A stretch of 64,000 nt of DNA from Candidatus Saccharimonadota bacterium. GTDB lineage: Bacteria > Patescibacteriota > Saccharimonadia > Saccharimonadales > Saccharimonadaceae. Shown in pieces: positions 26,009 to 33,596 of the stretch; the first letter of the stretch is position 1, and every line of letters starts with the position of its first letter. The stretch covers positions 1 through 64,000 of the forward strand of contig JAFWCN010000005.1 of NCBI GenBank assembly GCA_017536895.1, given 5' to 3'. The notes below the pieces were generated by a model, which did no database searches, was not told the origin of the DNA, and saw nothing but the letters and a program-made list of their open reading frames with translations. The translations under genes were made by a program, and so were the position numbers.

Positions 26009-26035
26009 GCCTCGCTGTTTTTGGCGAGGTTTTTT
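26009..26035 (+). terminator. Rho-independent terminator after 25630-25989
   Basis: CCTCGC (26010-26015) pairs with GCGAGG (26024-26029), followed by TTTTTT. It isolates the RNA and nuclease unit downstream. Confidence 0.85.
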
Positions 26036-26055
26036 GGGGCAGGAAAACTAGATTT

Positions 26056-26296
26056 TTGATGGTTTTCATGGTAAAATAATAATTGTTCTGGAATCAAAAT
26101 GATAGTAAGGTCTACAGTTAGGCGCTGTGGCTAATTGATTAACCCCTAGATGGAACGTCCGATTCGTTCCAGTCGGGTTAACGCCTTACTGTCAAAATTG
26201 AGTCCAGAACGCTCGAGAACAATCGGGCGTTCCTATAGTTTTAGGGGAGCGCCCAGTCGAGTTTAACTAATAATTAAGCTCAATGGAACTCCTAAA
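26056..26296 (+). ncRNA. Highly structured RNA/5' leader of the nuclease-like gene
   Basis: A candidate promoter (TTGATG at 26056-26061, AATAAT 16 bases later) precedes a nested fold. The helices are GTTCTGGA/TCCAGAAC (26085-26092 with 26203-26210), GATAGTAAGG/CCTTACTGTC (26101-26110 with 26184-26193), ACAG/CTGT (26114 with 26125), TTAACCC/GGGTTAA (26139 with 26175) and TGGAACG/CGTTCCA (26151 with 26165). A second part has CTCGA/TCGAG (26212 with 26257) around GGGCG/CGCCC (26225 with 26250). TTTTAGG (26239-26245) can pair with CCTAAAA (26291-26297), which covers the start codon. I do not recognise a known class. It could be a regulatory leader, a trans-acting RNA or a single-strand origin. 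Confidence 0.65.
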
Positions 26297-27907
26297 ATGA
26301 ATAACTGGTCGAATCTATGTAAGGCATTATCATCTCAGACTTATCAGAACGAGGCTGACCTCGAATCCCATTTTCAGCAATTCCTAGTAGATATTTTCGG
26401 CTGGAATCCTCAAGAAATAGACCGGCAAAAAATCGTGTATTTCGGACACCAGCCTAAGCGAATTGACCTTGCTCTAGTCCATAACAATCGCTATACTCTA
26501 GTAATCGAACTTAAGGCTCCGAACATTCGGCTCTATTCTGGGGATTCTACTGAGCAAGTTTCCTCTTATATGCTCCAAACTCAAGCTGAGTTCGGAATCT
26601 TAGCGAACGACAAAAACTTACAGCTCTTTTATCACCCCTTAGATATGCGGGAACAGCCCAAGTGTATTTTGGATTTAGATTTTGATGAAACGGATGAGGA
26701 TGGCGCAAAATTAGGGGATTTATTGGGTCGTGATTCCTATGACGAGGCTAAGTTCAAGGACTATTGCGAGCAGAAACTTTATCTCCGCAGAATTGAGGAC
26801 TTAAAAGATTTGCTCACATCTGGTAGGGGTAAGGATGTTCTACTCAGCGCCTTGCCAACTCTAGGTGGCACCAATGAGGGATGGCAGTCTGCCTTATCTA
26901 AAATTAGAATCAGTAGAACGGATGGCGAAAATCGGTTGCAGGATTCTAACGAACGGGTAGGGGGAGAATTAGGATTGTTGCTTTCCGATAAGGGATTACA
27001 GACTATTTACCAAGCACTAGCAAAAACCCATGCGGACGGTGAGGTCTTTACTGATGAAATGAGGCGGCAGGCTTTAGCGGGTTTAACTATCTCTAGATGG
27101 GAAAAACCGATTACCTCTCCGACTACTCGTCGAGACAACGCTACACGTCAAAAACTTAGTAGTAAGAAATATGATGTTGAAACTCTAAGGACTGCAACTC
27201 AGAAAATCCGAGGCTTAATTCAGCTCTATCTCGACAAGTTAGAAAACGATTCTGATTTCAGAAACGAAACGAACAAATTTATTAACGCTTGCGAAACTGG
27301 GGTAGAATGGGCAAGCCAAAACATTCTAAACCCCGAGAAACTGGAATCTATACCATCAGACAAATTCCTAGACTGGCTAAGAAATGAGGCAATGCCTAAT
27401 ATGCCGAGATGGTTAGACGGTATGGTTTATCGCCATGCCTACAAGCCATTCCAAGATGAGAACGAGTGCGAGGCAAACCGACTCAAACTAATTGACGATA
27501 TTAGATTTCTACATAATACACCTGAGGAAAAACGATTCGAGGCTGTATACGAATTATTAGATGAGGGCAGTGGGCGATATATAAGGGGTTGGGGGCGTGA
27601 GGCTTGGCTTACTCTTGCTGCTTACCAGTTCCCAAACCAAGTTCCACGAATAAACGGAGAAACTGAACAATTTTTCGACATCATAGGCTTAAGACTGAGG
27701 GGGACGATAGACCAGCAACTCCAATTCGTTTATCTTTGCTACTCTAATTGGGGAACAATGACCGGCGATAAGGAGCATTTAACCTTATTCCAGTGCGATA
27801 ATTTGATTGCTTTTGCTACAAGAAATGCCGCAGGGCGGCAATATATGAACGAAAACTTTGGGGCAGATTTTGAGGTTAAAACCCTCCACGATAGACCCGT
27901 AGCTTAA
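26297..27907 (+). CDS. PD-(D/E)XK nuclease-like element protein (HsdR-N-like)
   Basis: The 536-residue protein begins with a domain like the N-terminus of type I restriction R subunits: EADLESHFQQFLVDIFGW, then KRIDLALVHNNRYTLVIELKAP. Asp57 and Glu71-x-Lys73 form a PD-(D/E)XK site, and VSSYMLQTQAEFGILANDKNLQLFY follows as in HSDR_N folds. There is no helicase domain; the C-terminal 250 residues are unrecognised (Trp-rich, MPRWLDGMVYRHAYKPF and YIRGWGREAWLTLAAYQFP). With the C5 methyltransferase at 28444 it may form a restriction or defence unit. The structured leader upstream can mask its start codon. Confidence 0.7.
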   Translation: MNNWSNLCKALSSQTYQNEADLESHFQQFLVDIFGWNPQEIDRQKIVYFGHQPKRIDLALVHNNRYTLVIELKAPNIRLYSGDSTEQVSSYMLQTQAEFGILANDKNLQLFYHPLDMREQPKCILDLDFDETDEDGAKLGDLLGRDSYDEAKFKDYCEQKLYLRRIEDLKDLLTSGRGKDVLLSALPTLGGTNEGWQSALSKIRISRTDGENRLQDSNERVGGELGLLLSDKGLQTIYQALAKTHADGEVFTDEMRRQALAGLTISRWEKPITSPTTRRDNATRQKLSSKKYDVETLRTATQKIRGLIQLYLDKLENDSDFRNETNKFINACETGVEWASQNILNPEKLESIPSDKFLDWLRNEAMPNMPRWLDGMVYRHAYKPFQDENECEANRLKLIDDIRFLHNTPEEKRFEAVYELLDEGSGRYIRGWGREAWLTLAAYQFPNQVPRINGETEQFFDIIGLRLRGTIDQQLQFVYLCYSNWGTMTGDKEHLTLFQCDNLIAFATRNAAGRQYMNENFGADFEVKTLHDRPVA

Positions 27908-27928
27908 GTTTAATCTCTCCAAATCTCT

Positions 27929-28315
27929 CTAAATATCGCCCCAATCCTCTGGTGGATTTACAATCTCAATTTCGATTCGGTTGTCCGTTTCCCAAGTAGG
28001 CTTCTTAGATTCCTCTGTGTCGATTTTGTCGATTAACTTCAGCAAGGCGTTCGCAGATTTGACATCAAGGTTGAGTGCTCCATTTACCAGGGACATTAGA
28101 ATCGCCTCATAAACTGTTTTACCTTTGGCTCTCTCGCCAATTCTAAGGGCTGTTTCGCCAAGTAATTGGCTCGGGTCCAACTCTGATTCCATTAGTTGTT
28201 TTACTAGGGTTTTACGATTAACGCTACCCCTTTTTCTACCAACCTGGCGAGATTTAGAAAACTCGCCCTTTTTGTAGGGTTTGAGGTTTTTGAGGCTTTT
28301 AGGATTATATGACAT
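27929..28315 (-). CDS. DUF5681-like small protein
   Basis: The 128-residue protein has NLKPYKKGEFSKSRQVGRKRGSVNRKTLVKQL, resembling the basic start of DUF5681-type proteins of phages, followed by a helical domain and an acidic tail (IEIEIVNPPEDWGDI). These proteins are often found near phage packaging or plasmid genes; a DNA-binding role is plausible. TATAAC lies 6 bases before the start codon. It is convergent with the nuclease gene and upstream of nothing obvious. Confidence 0.55.
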   Translation of the reverse strand: MSYNPKSLKNLKPYKKGEFSKSRQVGRKRGSVNRKTLVKQLMESELDPSQLLGETALRIGERAKGKTVYEAILMSLVNGALNLDVKSANALLKLIDKIDTEESKKPTWETDNRIEIEIVNPPEDWGDI

Positions 28316-28443
28316 TGTTTGTTATAGTATTGAATTATTTTTAGTCTTAGGCTATACAAGGTAGCAGTGGCTTTTCAGACCTTGACGCGGAGTGTTTTAT
28401 AATTTCTAACAGCGTCTTTAATTCAATTATATGTCTTAACAGT

Positions 28444-29346
28444 CTAGGCTAAATCTCTGGCAATGTCGTCCATACTAAATAGGCGACTGAATGTGGCTTC
28501 AATTACTTTAGGACAAACTGCGTTTCCACATTGGCGGTAGCGTTGCGAATCGCTGATTAGTTTTCCATCCGCCCCATATTGCGTCCAATAGTCCGGAAAA
28601 CCCATCAGACGCTCACACTCTAGGGGAGTAAATCTCCTGACTCGACCATTTTTCTCTAATACTCCAGGTTGGTTATAATTGCCCAACCCTTTATAACTGG
28701 CGATAATGGTGTTTGCGGTGTCTCTGAATTTGACTATATCTCGGCTTTTACTGTAGCTGATGATTCTATTTTTGTCAAAATGTGTCTTATATAAGGGCTT
28801 AAGTGGAAATATCGGCTCGCTGGGGATTTCTCCAAGAACTCCGACAATAATAACACGTTCTCGCTCTTGGGGGACGCCATAATGCGAGCTGTTGAGCACG
28901 TTCCACTCCACATACAGCCCCAGTTCTGCCAATTCACTAAGGATTGTGGAGAAACTTGCTCCACTAGCGTTGCTGAGGATTGCCTTAACATTTTCGAGAA
29001 CAATGATTTTAGGTTGCTTTTCTTTGATGATTCTAATGAGGTCATAGACGAGTTGCCCTCGTTCGTCCTCAAGCCCTTTTCTTTTACCTGCGGTGCTGTA
29101 GCTTTGGCAACAGAATCCACCGACAAGGATGTCGAAATCTGGTAGTTCTTTTGCGTTGATTTTAGTAATGTCTCCATAGTTTTTGTTTCCTGGAAAATGA
29201 TTCTGATAAACAGCCTCGGCGAATTTGTCGATTTCTGCATGTCCTATACACTCTGCCTCTAGACCTGCGGATTTTGCTGCGTTCTTAAGCCCTAGCTCAA
29301 AACCGCCAATGCCACTAAATGCCGAGAAAAACCTAATCTTTTTCAT
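28444..29346 (-). CDS. DNA (cytosine-5-)-methyltransferase
   Basis: The 300-residue enzyme has the C5-methyltransferase motifs in order: FSGIGGFELGL (I, SAM binding), GGFCCQSYSTAGKRKG (IV, catalytic Cys80), ENVKAI (VI), QERERVIIVG (VIII), RRFTPLECERLMGFPDYWT (IX) and QRYRQCGNAVCPKV (X). Motif IV reads CCQ where PCQ is standard. The target recognition domain is short. It could protect the element against the neighbouring nuclease or host systems. TGCTACAAT stands upstream as an extended -10. It reads away from the tRNA-Leu gene at 29504. Confidence 0.93.
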   Translation of the reverse strand: MKKIRFFSAFSGIGGFELGLKNAAKSAGLEAECIGHAEIDKFAEAVYQNHFPGNKNYGDITKINAKELPDFDILVGGFCCQSYSTAGKRKGLEDERGQLVYDLIRIIKEKQPKIIVLENVKAILSNASGASFSTILSELAELGLYVEWNVLNSSHYGVPQERERVIIVGVLGEIPSEPIFPLKPLYKTHFDKNRIISYSKSRDIVKFRDTANTIIASYKGLGNYNQPGVLEKNGRVRRFTPLECERLMGFPDYWTQYGADGKLISDSQRYRQCGNAVCPKVIEATFSRLFSMDDIARDLA

Positions 29347-29408
29347 TTTTGTTTTAACTCTTTACTAACTCTATTGTAGCAAGCGGTTAGGGAATGATTT
29401 TCTCATCA

Positions 29409-29634
29409 TACATCACAAAATACATCACTAAATTTGGACGGGATTGGACACTTACAGTTGAAAAATAACCCGATATGTAGTAAAATAAAATGTGAAAATA
29501 CTAGCCCGAATGGCGGAATTGGTATACGCGAGCGACTTAAAATCGCTTCCCGACAGGGGTATGGGTTCAAGTCCCATTTCGGGCACCAATCATACATCAA
29601 AATTTACATCAGTTTATACATGTTTATTGATGTA
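29409..29634. promoter_or_regulatory. Right arm-type heptamers TACATCA (five copies)
   Basis: TACATCA occurs at 29409-29415, 29421-29427 (12 bases apart, as at the left end), 29593-29599 and 29605-29611 (again 12 apart), and inverted at 29628-29634. They flank the element tRNA and lie inside attR, as expected for integrase arm sites. Confidence 0.6.
29504..29588 (+). tRNA. tRNA-Leu (anticodon TAA), carried by the element
   Basis: A complete 85-nt class II tRNA: acceptor GCCCGAA/TTCGGGC, anticodon arm AGCGA-CTTAAAA-TCGCT (anticodon TAA), long variable arm, T-arm ATGGG/CCCAT with TTCAAGT, then A and encoded CCA. It has the same anticodon as the host gene split by the element but differs in most stem bases, so it is not a recent copy. 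It could restore UUA decoding after integration. Confidence 0.95.
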
Positions 29635-29699
29635 TGTGAGTGTGTAAAACACTTAAAAAATAAAAGCATAAGGATTGTCCGGGGAATTGTAAAATGGCT

Positions 29700-29760
29700 G
29701 CGTTCGACTTAAAATCGAATGGGGAAACCCGTGCGGGTTCGATTCCCGCTCCGAGCACCA
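29700..29760 (+). pseudogene. 3' half of tRNA-Leu(TAA), interrupted by integration (attR)
   Basis: The 22-bp core (29700-29721) is followed by the variable arm, T-arm GCGGG-TTCGATT-CCCGC, TCCGAGC, A and CCA. The acceptor strand pairs perfectly with the orphan 5' half at 21467. No tRNA-like 5' half lies directly upstream, so the gene is truly broken. A terminator (29770-29788) still follows. Confidence 0.92.
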
Positions 29761-29769
29761 ACACAACAA

Positions 29770-29800
29770 ACTTGACACTCTGTCAAGTCTATTTTATTTT
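29770..29800. terminator. Terminator of the original tRNA-Leu gene
   Basis: ACTTGACA, loop CTC, TGTCAAGT (29770-29788) followed by CTATTTTATTTT on the plus strand. On the minus strand it lies just after the stop codon at 29789 and may serve that operon too. Confidence 0.8.
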
Positions 29801-30361
29801 AACATCACACGGTATATCACCTTCGTGAACCCGATAGACAATAACATAGTCTGATAAGTCGACAGGCAAAGATTTGAGATAATTATTTGCCGCTACTTTA
29901 TTCCCCTCGACGTCACAACTATCAACCGATACCACAATTCCTTTCTTTATAGCTGTGTTTTCATTAATAACCCAATATGCACGCAATCCATGCTGATTAT
30001 CACCATAGGTTATGTAATCGTACTTAGATTTTGGAATATATTCTATTAAAGTATACTCATGGTTTTCGTTATAATCCACGCTAACTGGAACATTCACACT
30101 GTTATCCTCATCATTATTTCCTTTATTCAAATCTGCTCCAGAAACACCTTCCTCAAAAGATGCTGAACCGATTCCATCCTCAATCAATTCTTCAGTAGAA
30201 CCATTATTATCCGTATTGTCAGAGTTTTCCTGTGGCAAACCGACTAACAAAAACAGTATTATAACCAACACTACTATGATCACAAAAGCCAACCCAAAGC
30301 CAATCCTTTGTTTCTTCGTCGTATTTCTGAATATATTACCCAAACTATAACCTTGCTCCAT
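29789..30361 (-). CDS. Membrane-anchored protein, paralogue of 30362-31081
   Basis: The 190-residue protein has a short cytoplasmic start, one membrane helix (residues about 20-42), an acidic Asn/Asp-rich linker and an external domain. Its end, NNYLKSLPVDLSDYVIVYRVHEG, matches EYLNTLPIDFSDYTVNYEVNG of the upstream neighbour, so the two share a C-terminal fold. It is the last gene of the wall-hydrolase operon. Function unknown. Confidence 0.7.
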   Translation of the reverse strand: MEQGYSLGNIFRNTTKKQRIGFGLAFVIIVVLVIILFLLVGLPQENSDNTDNNGSTEELIEDGIGSASFEEGVSGADLNKGNNDEDNSVNVPVSVDYNENHEYTLIEYIPKSKYDYITYGDNQHGLRAYWVINENTAIKKGIVVSVDSCDVEGNKVAANNYLKSLPVDLSDYVIVYRVHEGDIPCDVKIK

Positions 30362-31081
30362 TTAACACCCCGCATTAAGCCCATTAACTTCGTAGTTTAC
30401 AGTATAATCAGAAAAATCAATCGGCAGTGTATTCAGATATTCCCAAGCCTCTTTTTTAAATCTTTCTTCATCGCACACTGATACCATGATATTCAAAGAC
30501 TTCTTTTCTTGATCACCAGTAATCATAATATTAGGCGCTGAGGACACACCGCTCTTTCCACGATTTTCCGGATATACAAGATGAGGTAAATACAAATCTA
30601 AAGAATAAGTATTGTGATATGCTCCATAGCACACAGTTTCTGGATATTTCATTAGTTCAAGCGGCGGACAATCAATAATCGGCTCATATACAGTTTTTCC
30701 ATCCTTAGACCACGCAACCCCTACCGTAAAAGTTTGCTTCAAAGAATCAATATCTACAATAAAACTCGCTGAGACAGTTCCATCTTTATTCTGAGTTTCT
30801 TCGTAAGTTCCTTCTCGTATTACGACGTCTTTTATATCATTACTTGACACATCAGCCACCTTACTACTAACGATAGACCAGATATTTTCAGCGATAAATT
30901 CCTCTGCATTCTCCGGAATGTCATTTTCGGCAACTGCCTGGTCCTCTATTTCAACATGACTTTTTTCTCTCGTAAAAGATTGGACTAGTAGCACCAAAAC
31001 AACTATGAAGAGTAGTTGAACTATCGCCAATAATCCAATTTTCTGAGCTCTTGAAAGATTATCCCAAAACGTCCTAAGCAT
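30362..31081 (-). CDS. Membrane-anchored protein of the hydrolase operon
   Basis: The 239-residue protein has one N-terminal membrane helix (residues about 15-36) and an external domain with three Cys residues that may form disulfides. Its C-terminal motif YLNTLPIDFSDYTVNYEVNG is shared with the next gene. It overlaps the hydrolase gene by 8 bases and abuts the next gene, so the three are co-translated. Function unknown; a partner of the hydrolase or a secretion scaffold is possible. Confidence 0.7.
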   Translation of the reverse strand: MLRTFWDNLSRAQKIGLLAIVQLLFIVVLVLLVQSFTREKSHVEIEDQAVAENDIPENAEEFIAENIWSIVSSKVADVSSNDIKDVVIREGTYEETQNKDGTVSASFIVDIDSLKQTFTVGVAWSKDGKTVYEPIIDCPPLELMKYPETVCYGAYHNTYSLDLYLPHLVYPENRGKSGVSSAPNIMITGDQEKKSLNIMVSVCDEERFKKEAWEYLNTLPIDFSDYTVNYEVNGLNAGC

Positions 31082-33596
31082 TTTTTAAAGGTCCTCCCAT
31101 TGAAAGTTTATCATCAGTATACGCATACCACCAATCTTTTATCTCACTAAATGTCAACTCATAAGCTCTAGGCTTATAAAACTGTCCTGAAGTTTGATTG
31201 CAAGCGGCATCACCCACTATCACCTTTTTAGCAGCAGTATTCACACCCAATATAACACCCGTATGTCCATCAGAACTAGGACCATTCTTACTAAATATTG
31301 CGTATGGTCTTGGTTCTGTTCCACGTTTCAACCCTTTTTGCTCCAATGCTCCAACTAAATCTACGCCATTAGTCGTATTATTCCAGTCTGGTCCTACGGT
31401 TGTATAATTATTTACAAACCATTGCGAAAACGCTACGCAGTTATGAAGTACACCAAATGGACATCCCGCATCATGTATCTGTCCATTTTTTACACCAAAC
31501 TTTACATCGGATTTATAATTATAGTATTTTCCATTAGGCGAAGCAGCGTCAATATAACTCTGCATAAACTTCGTTGCTTCCTCAACTGTATCAAATCCCC
31601 CAGCTTTCAACTGCCCACCATCACTTCCATCACCACATATATCACATTCTTCCCCAGACTTTTCTTCATTGTTCTTGTTCCTAAACACTCGAACTGAATC
31701 AAAGTCATCATCACCAGGGCCCTTTTTACCAGTAATGTTTCCGGTTCCTTTTATTACGCCATAATAATCTCCGTGAGATGCTTGAGCTGTATACTTTTTA
31801 CCGTCAATTTCGACCACAATAGCAATGTGGGCTGCACTATCTCCCTTAAAATATATAACTATGTCACCACTCTTATACTCATCTAACTTTCTGTTATCTG
31901 TCATTTTAACTTCTTCCCAATTACTACTCTGTTCAAAATAATCATTCAACTTACCAACATGCCCCCACGGAAGAGAATCATTTTCCTCTAATCCTGTATA
32001 CACCAAAACAGTGTGGACAAAATAGTCGCAGCTCTTTCCTCCTTCTCCATTAGCATCACCATCTCTCCCAGATAGTGTCTCATAAAACGATGTGAACTTA
32101 TCGTTAGCCCTCTTTTTATAATTCATTTCCCCTGTGAAATCGGAATAAGGCCAAGCAAGTTCTATAGCGCTAGCACCAATATCTTTATTGCCAGAATTAG
32201 CCCCATTTTCAATTTCGCCTGTTATGGAAGAAGGCTTTACCTCGTCTGTCACAGATATTCCAACGCTAGAATTCCTTGCATTTTTAGCCCTGAAAATAAA
32301 TGCCTGCGCAGAAGATGGTGGTGCACCAAATTCACCAATACGTCCAAAGAATCCGCACATCGATGCCTCAGCATCATATACTTCACCACTTTCATCCTGC
32401 ACTATCACATAGGAATGACCTATCCCAGGACCAGAATAATAAATGACGTCACCGCCTTGTACTTTTGATTTATCCCCATTCCAAGGAATCAGTTCCCAAA
32501 GGTCCGGATGATTTACAACATATAAATATTGGTTAGCTCCACCACCTAAGTGGTCTCCCACGCTACACGCACTTTCAAAATTTGGATCATAACCAGAATA
32601 TCGCACAGCTGCCGCAGAAAAACCACAACAATAAGCCCCTTTATCCCAACAATCACCCGTTCCGTTTCCTTTTACCACTCCTTCTTCCTGAGCCCAGAAT
32701 TCATTAAACAAATCTGTGCCGTCTCCATCTGGCCAAAGCGTTTTGCTTTCATCTGTCCCCAGTGGCCATGCCAAACACACTGCTGCACCATTTATGTTCA
32801 AACTACCTTTCTCACAAGCATTACAGGACGGAGATCCACCAGTTCCTGTTGAAGTCGGGGTAATACTTTTTCCAACAAGCTTATCAAAAGCCTCGTGTGC
32901 TTTTTTCTTTCGGAATTCATCACTAAAAGTACCTGGTCTTTCATAATGGACCCTAGCCCACACCGTAGCATCATCGATATCCGTTTTATTGTAATACTCC
33001 TGATAACTTTCATCCATTTCTTTTTTAATAAATTCAACTTCTAATTGAAATATTCTATTTGCATCTTTTTCGCCAACCTTCTCGATAAACTCATCTCCAC
33101 TTATTTGTGCCAAGCTATCATCCTCAAAGTATTTTATTAATGACGGCTCTTGCTCTTTTACGTAATTCAATAAATCTACTCTTCTACCAAATGACCACTG
33201 TATAAACCCCATGCCCATTTGGACATTTCTATCATATAAACGCCCACTTTGTCCAACTTCACGCCTCACGGGATTATAATTACCATCTTCTTCCCCAACA
33301 TTGCCCATAATGCCAGCTGCTTGCTCGTCGCTCAAAAAACTCTTCAAACCACTCCATAGTTTATCCTCAGCAGTTGATCCAGCAATAGTTATTTCACCAC
33401 TCAACGTACTACTGTCAGAAGATCCAGTCTCGCAAGGTTCAGGAAAAATTATGCTATTTAAAGCGTGTTCCATATATTCTTCATCGGTCAATTCAGCATT
33501 CGCTGTATACTTACTAACCATGCCAGGCAATAAAACCATGCTAAATATAGCAATTAGGATAAACCTACTGCGAAACATTCTCCGACTCCGATACAA
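31074..33596 (-). CDS. Large secreted cell-wall hydrolase: lysozyme-like plus three NlpC/P60-CHAP-like domains
   Basis: The 840-residue product has an N-terminal signal region (residues about 10-34). A phage-tail-lysozyme-like domain follows (about 75-240; LSDEQAAGIMGNVGEEDGNYNP and GFIQWSFGRRVDLLNYV). Three cysteine-peptidase-like modules come next: about 275-440 (CCGFSAAAVRYSGY with GIGHSYVIVQ), 480-650 (SCDYFVHTVLVYTG with GDSAAHIAIVVE) and 665-835 (NCVAFSQWFVNNY with DGHTGVILGVN). Each shows the Cys near a helix start and a His on a strand. It should cut both glycan and peptide bonds, which suits attack on or attachment to a host wall. Confidence 0.85.
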   Translation of the reverse strand: MYRSRRMFRSRFILIAIFSMVLLPGMVSKYTANAELTDEEYMEHALNSIIFPEPCETGSSDSSTLSGEITIAGSTAEDKLWSGLKSFLSDEQAAGIMGNVGEEDGNYNPVRREVGQSGRLYDRNVQMGMGFIQWSFGRRVDLLNYVKEQEPSLIKYFEDDSLAQISGDEFIEKVGEKDANRIFQLEVEFIKKEMDESYQEYYNKTDIDDATVWARVHYERPGTFSDEFRKKKAHEAFDKLVGKSITPTSTGTGGSPSCNACEKGSLNINGAAVCLAWPLGTDESKTLWPDGDGTDLFNEFWAQEEGVVKGNGTGDCWDKGAYCCGFSAAAVRYSGYDPNFESACSVGDHLGGGANQYLYVVNHPDLWELIPWNGDKSKVQGGDVIYYSGPGIGHSYVIVQDESGEVYDAEASMCGFFGRIGEFGAPPSSAQAFIFRAKNARNSSVGISVTDEVKPSSITGEIENGANSGNKDIGASAIELAWPYSDFTGEMNYKKRANDKFTSFYETLSGRDGDANGEGGKSCDYFVHTVLVYTGLEENDSLPWGHVGKLNDYFEQSSNWEEVKMTDNRKLDEYKSGDIVIYFKGDSAAHIAIVVEIDGKKYTAQASHGDYYGVIKGTGNITGKKGPGDDDFDSVRVFRNKNNEEKSGEECDICGDGSDGGQLKAGGFDTVEEATKFMQSYIDAASPNGKYYNYKSDVKFGVKNGQIHDAGCPFGVLHNCVAFSQWFVNNYTTVGPDWNNTTNGVDLVGALEQKGLKRGTEPRPYAIFSKNGPSSDGHTGVILGVNTAAKKVIVGDAACNQTSGQFYKPRAYELTFSEIKDWWYAYTDDKLSMGGPLKNA

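Larger units (their letters stand above)
21491..29721. mobile_element. Integrative element in tRNA-Leu(UAA), about 8.2 kb
   Basis: The element is bounded by the 22-bp direct repeats at 21491 and 29700. It carries an integrase beside attL, an excisionase-like gene, a rolling-circle-type Rep, a winged-helix protein, a short unknown gene, a structured RNA with a PD-(D/E)XK nuclease-like gene, a DUF5681-like gene, a C5 methyltransferase and an intact tRNA-Leu(TAA) beside attR. Heptamers TACATCA lie inside both ends. There are no conjugation or capsid genes I can recognise, so it may replicate as a plasmid or satellite when excised. Confidence 0.9.

Noticed and set aside
29504-29760. Tandem duplication of one tRNA-Leu gene near 29.5-29.8 kb
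   Set aside because: The two differ in acceptor, variable arm and T-arm stems, and the second lacks any 5' half. The matching 5' half lies 8.2 kb away beside an integrase, so integration explains it better.
29678-29760. Hybrid functional tRNA built from element sequence plus the 3' half at attR
   Set aside because: The bases before 29700 do not form an acceptor strand pairing with TCCGAGC or a D-arm.
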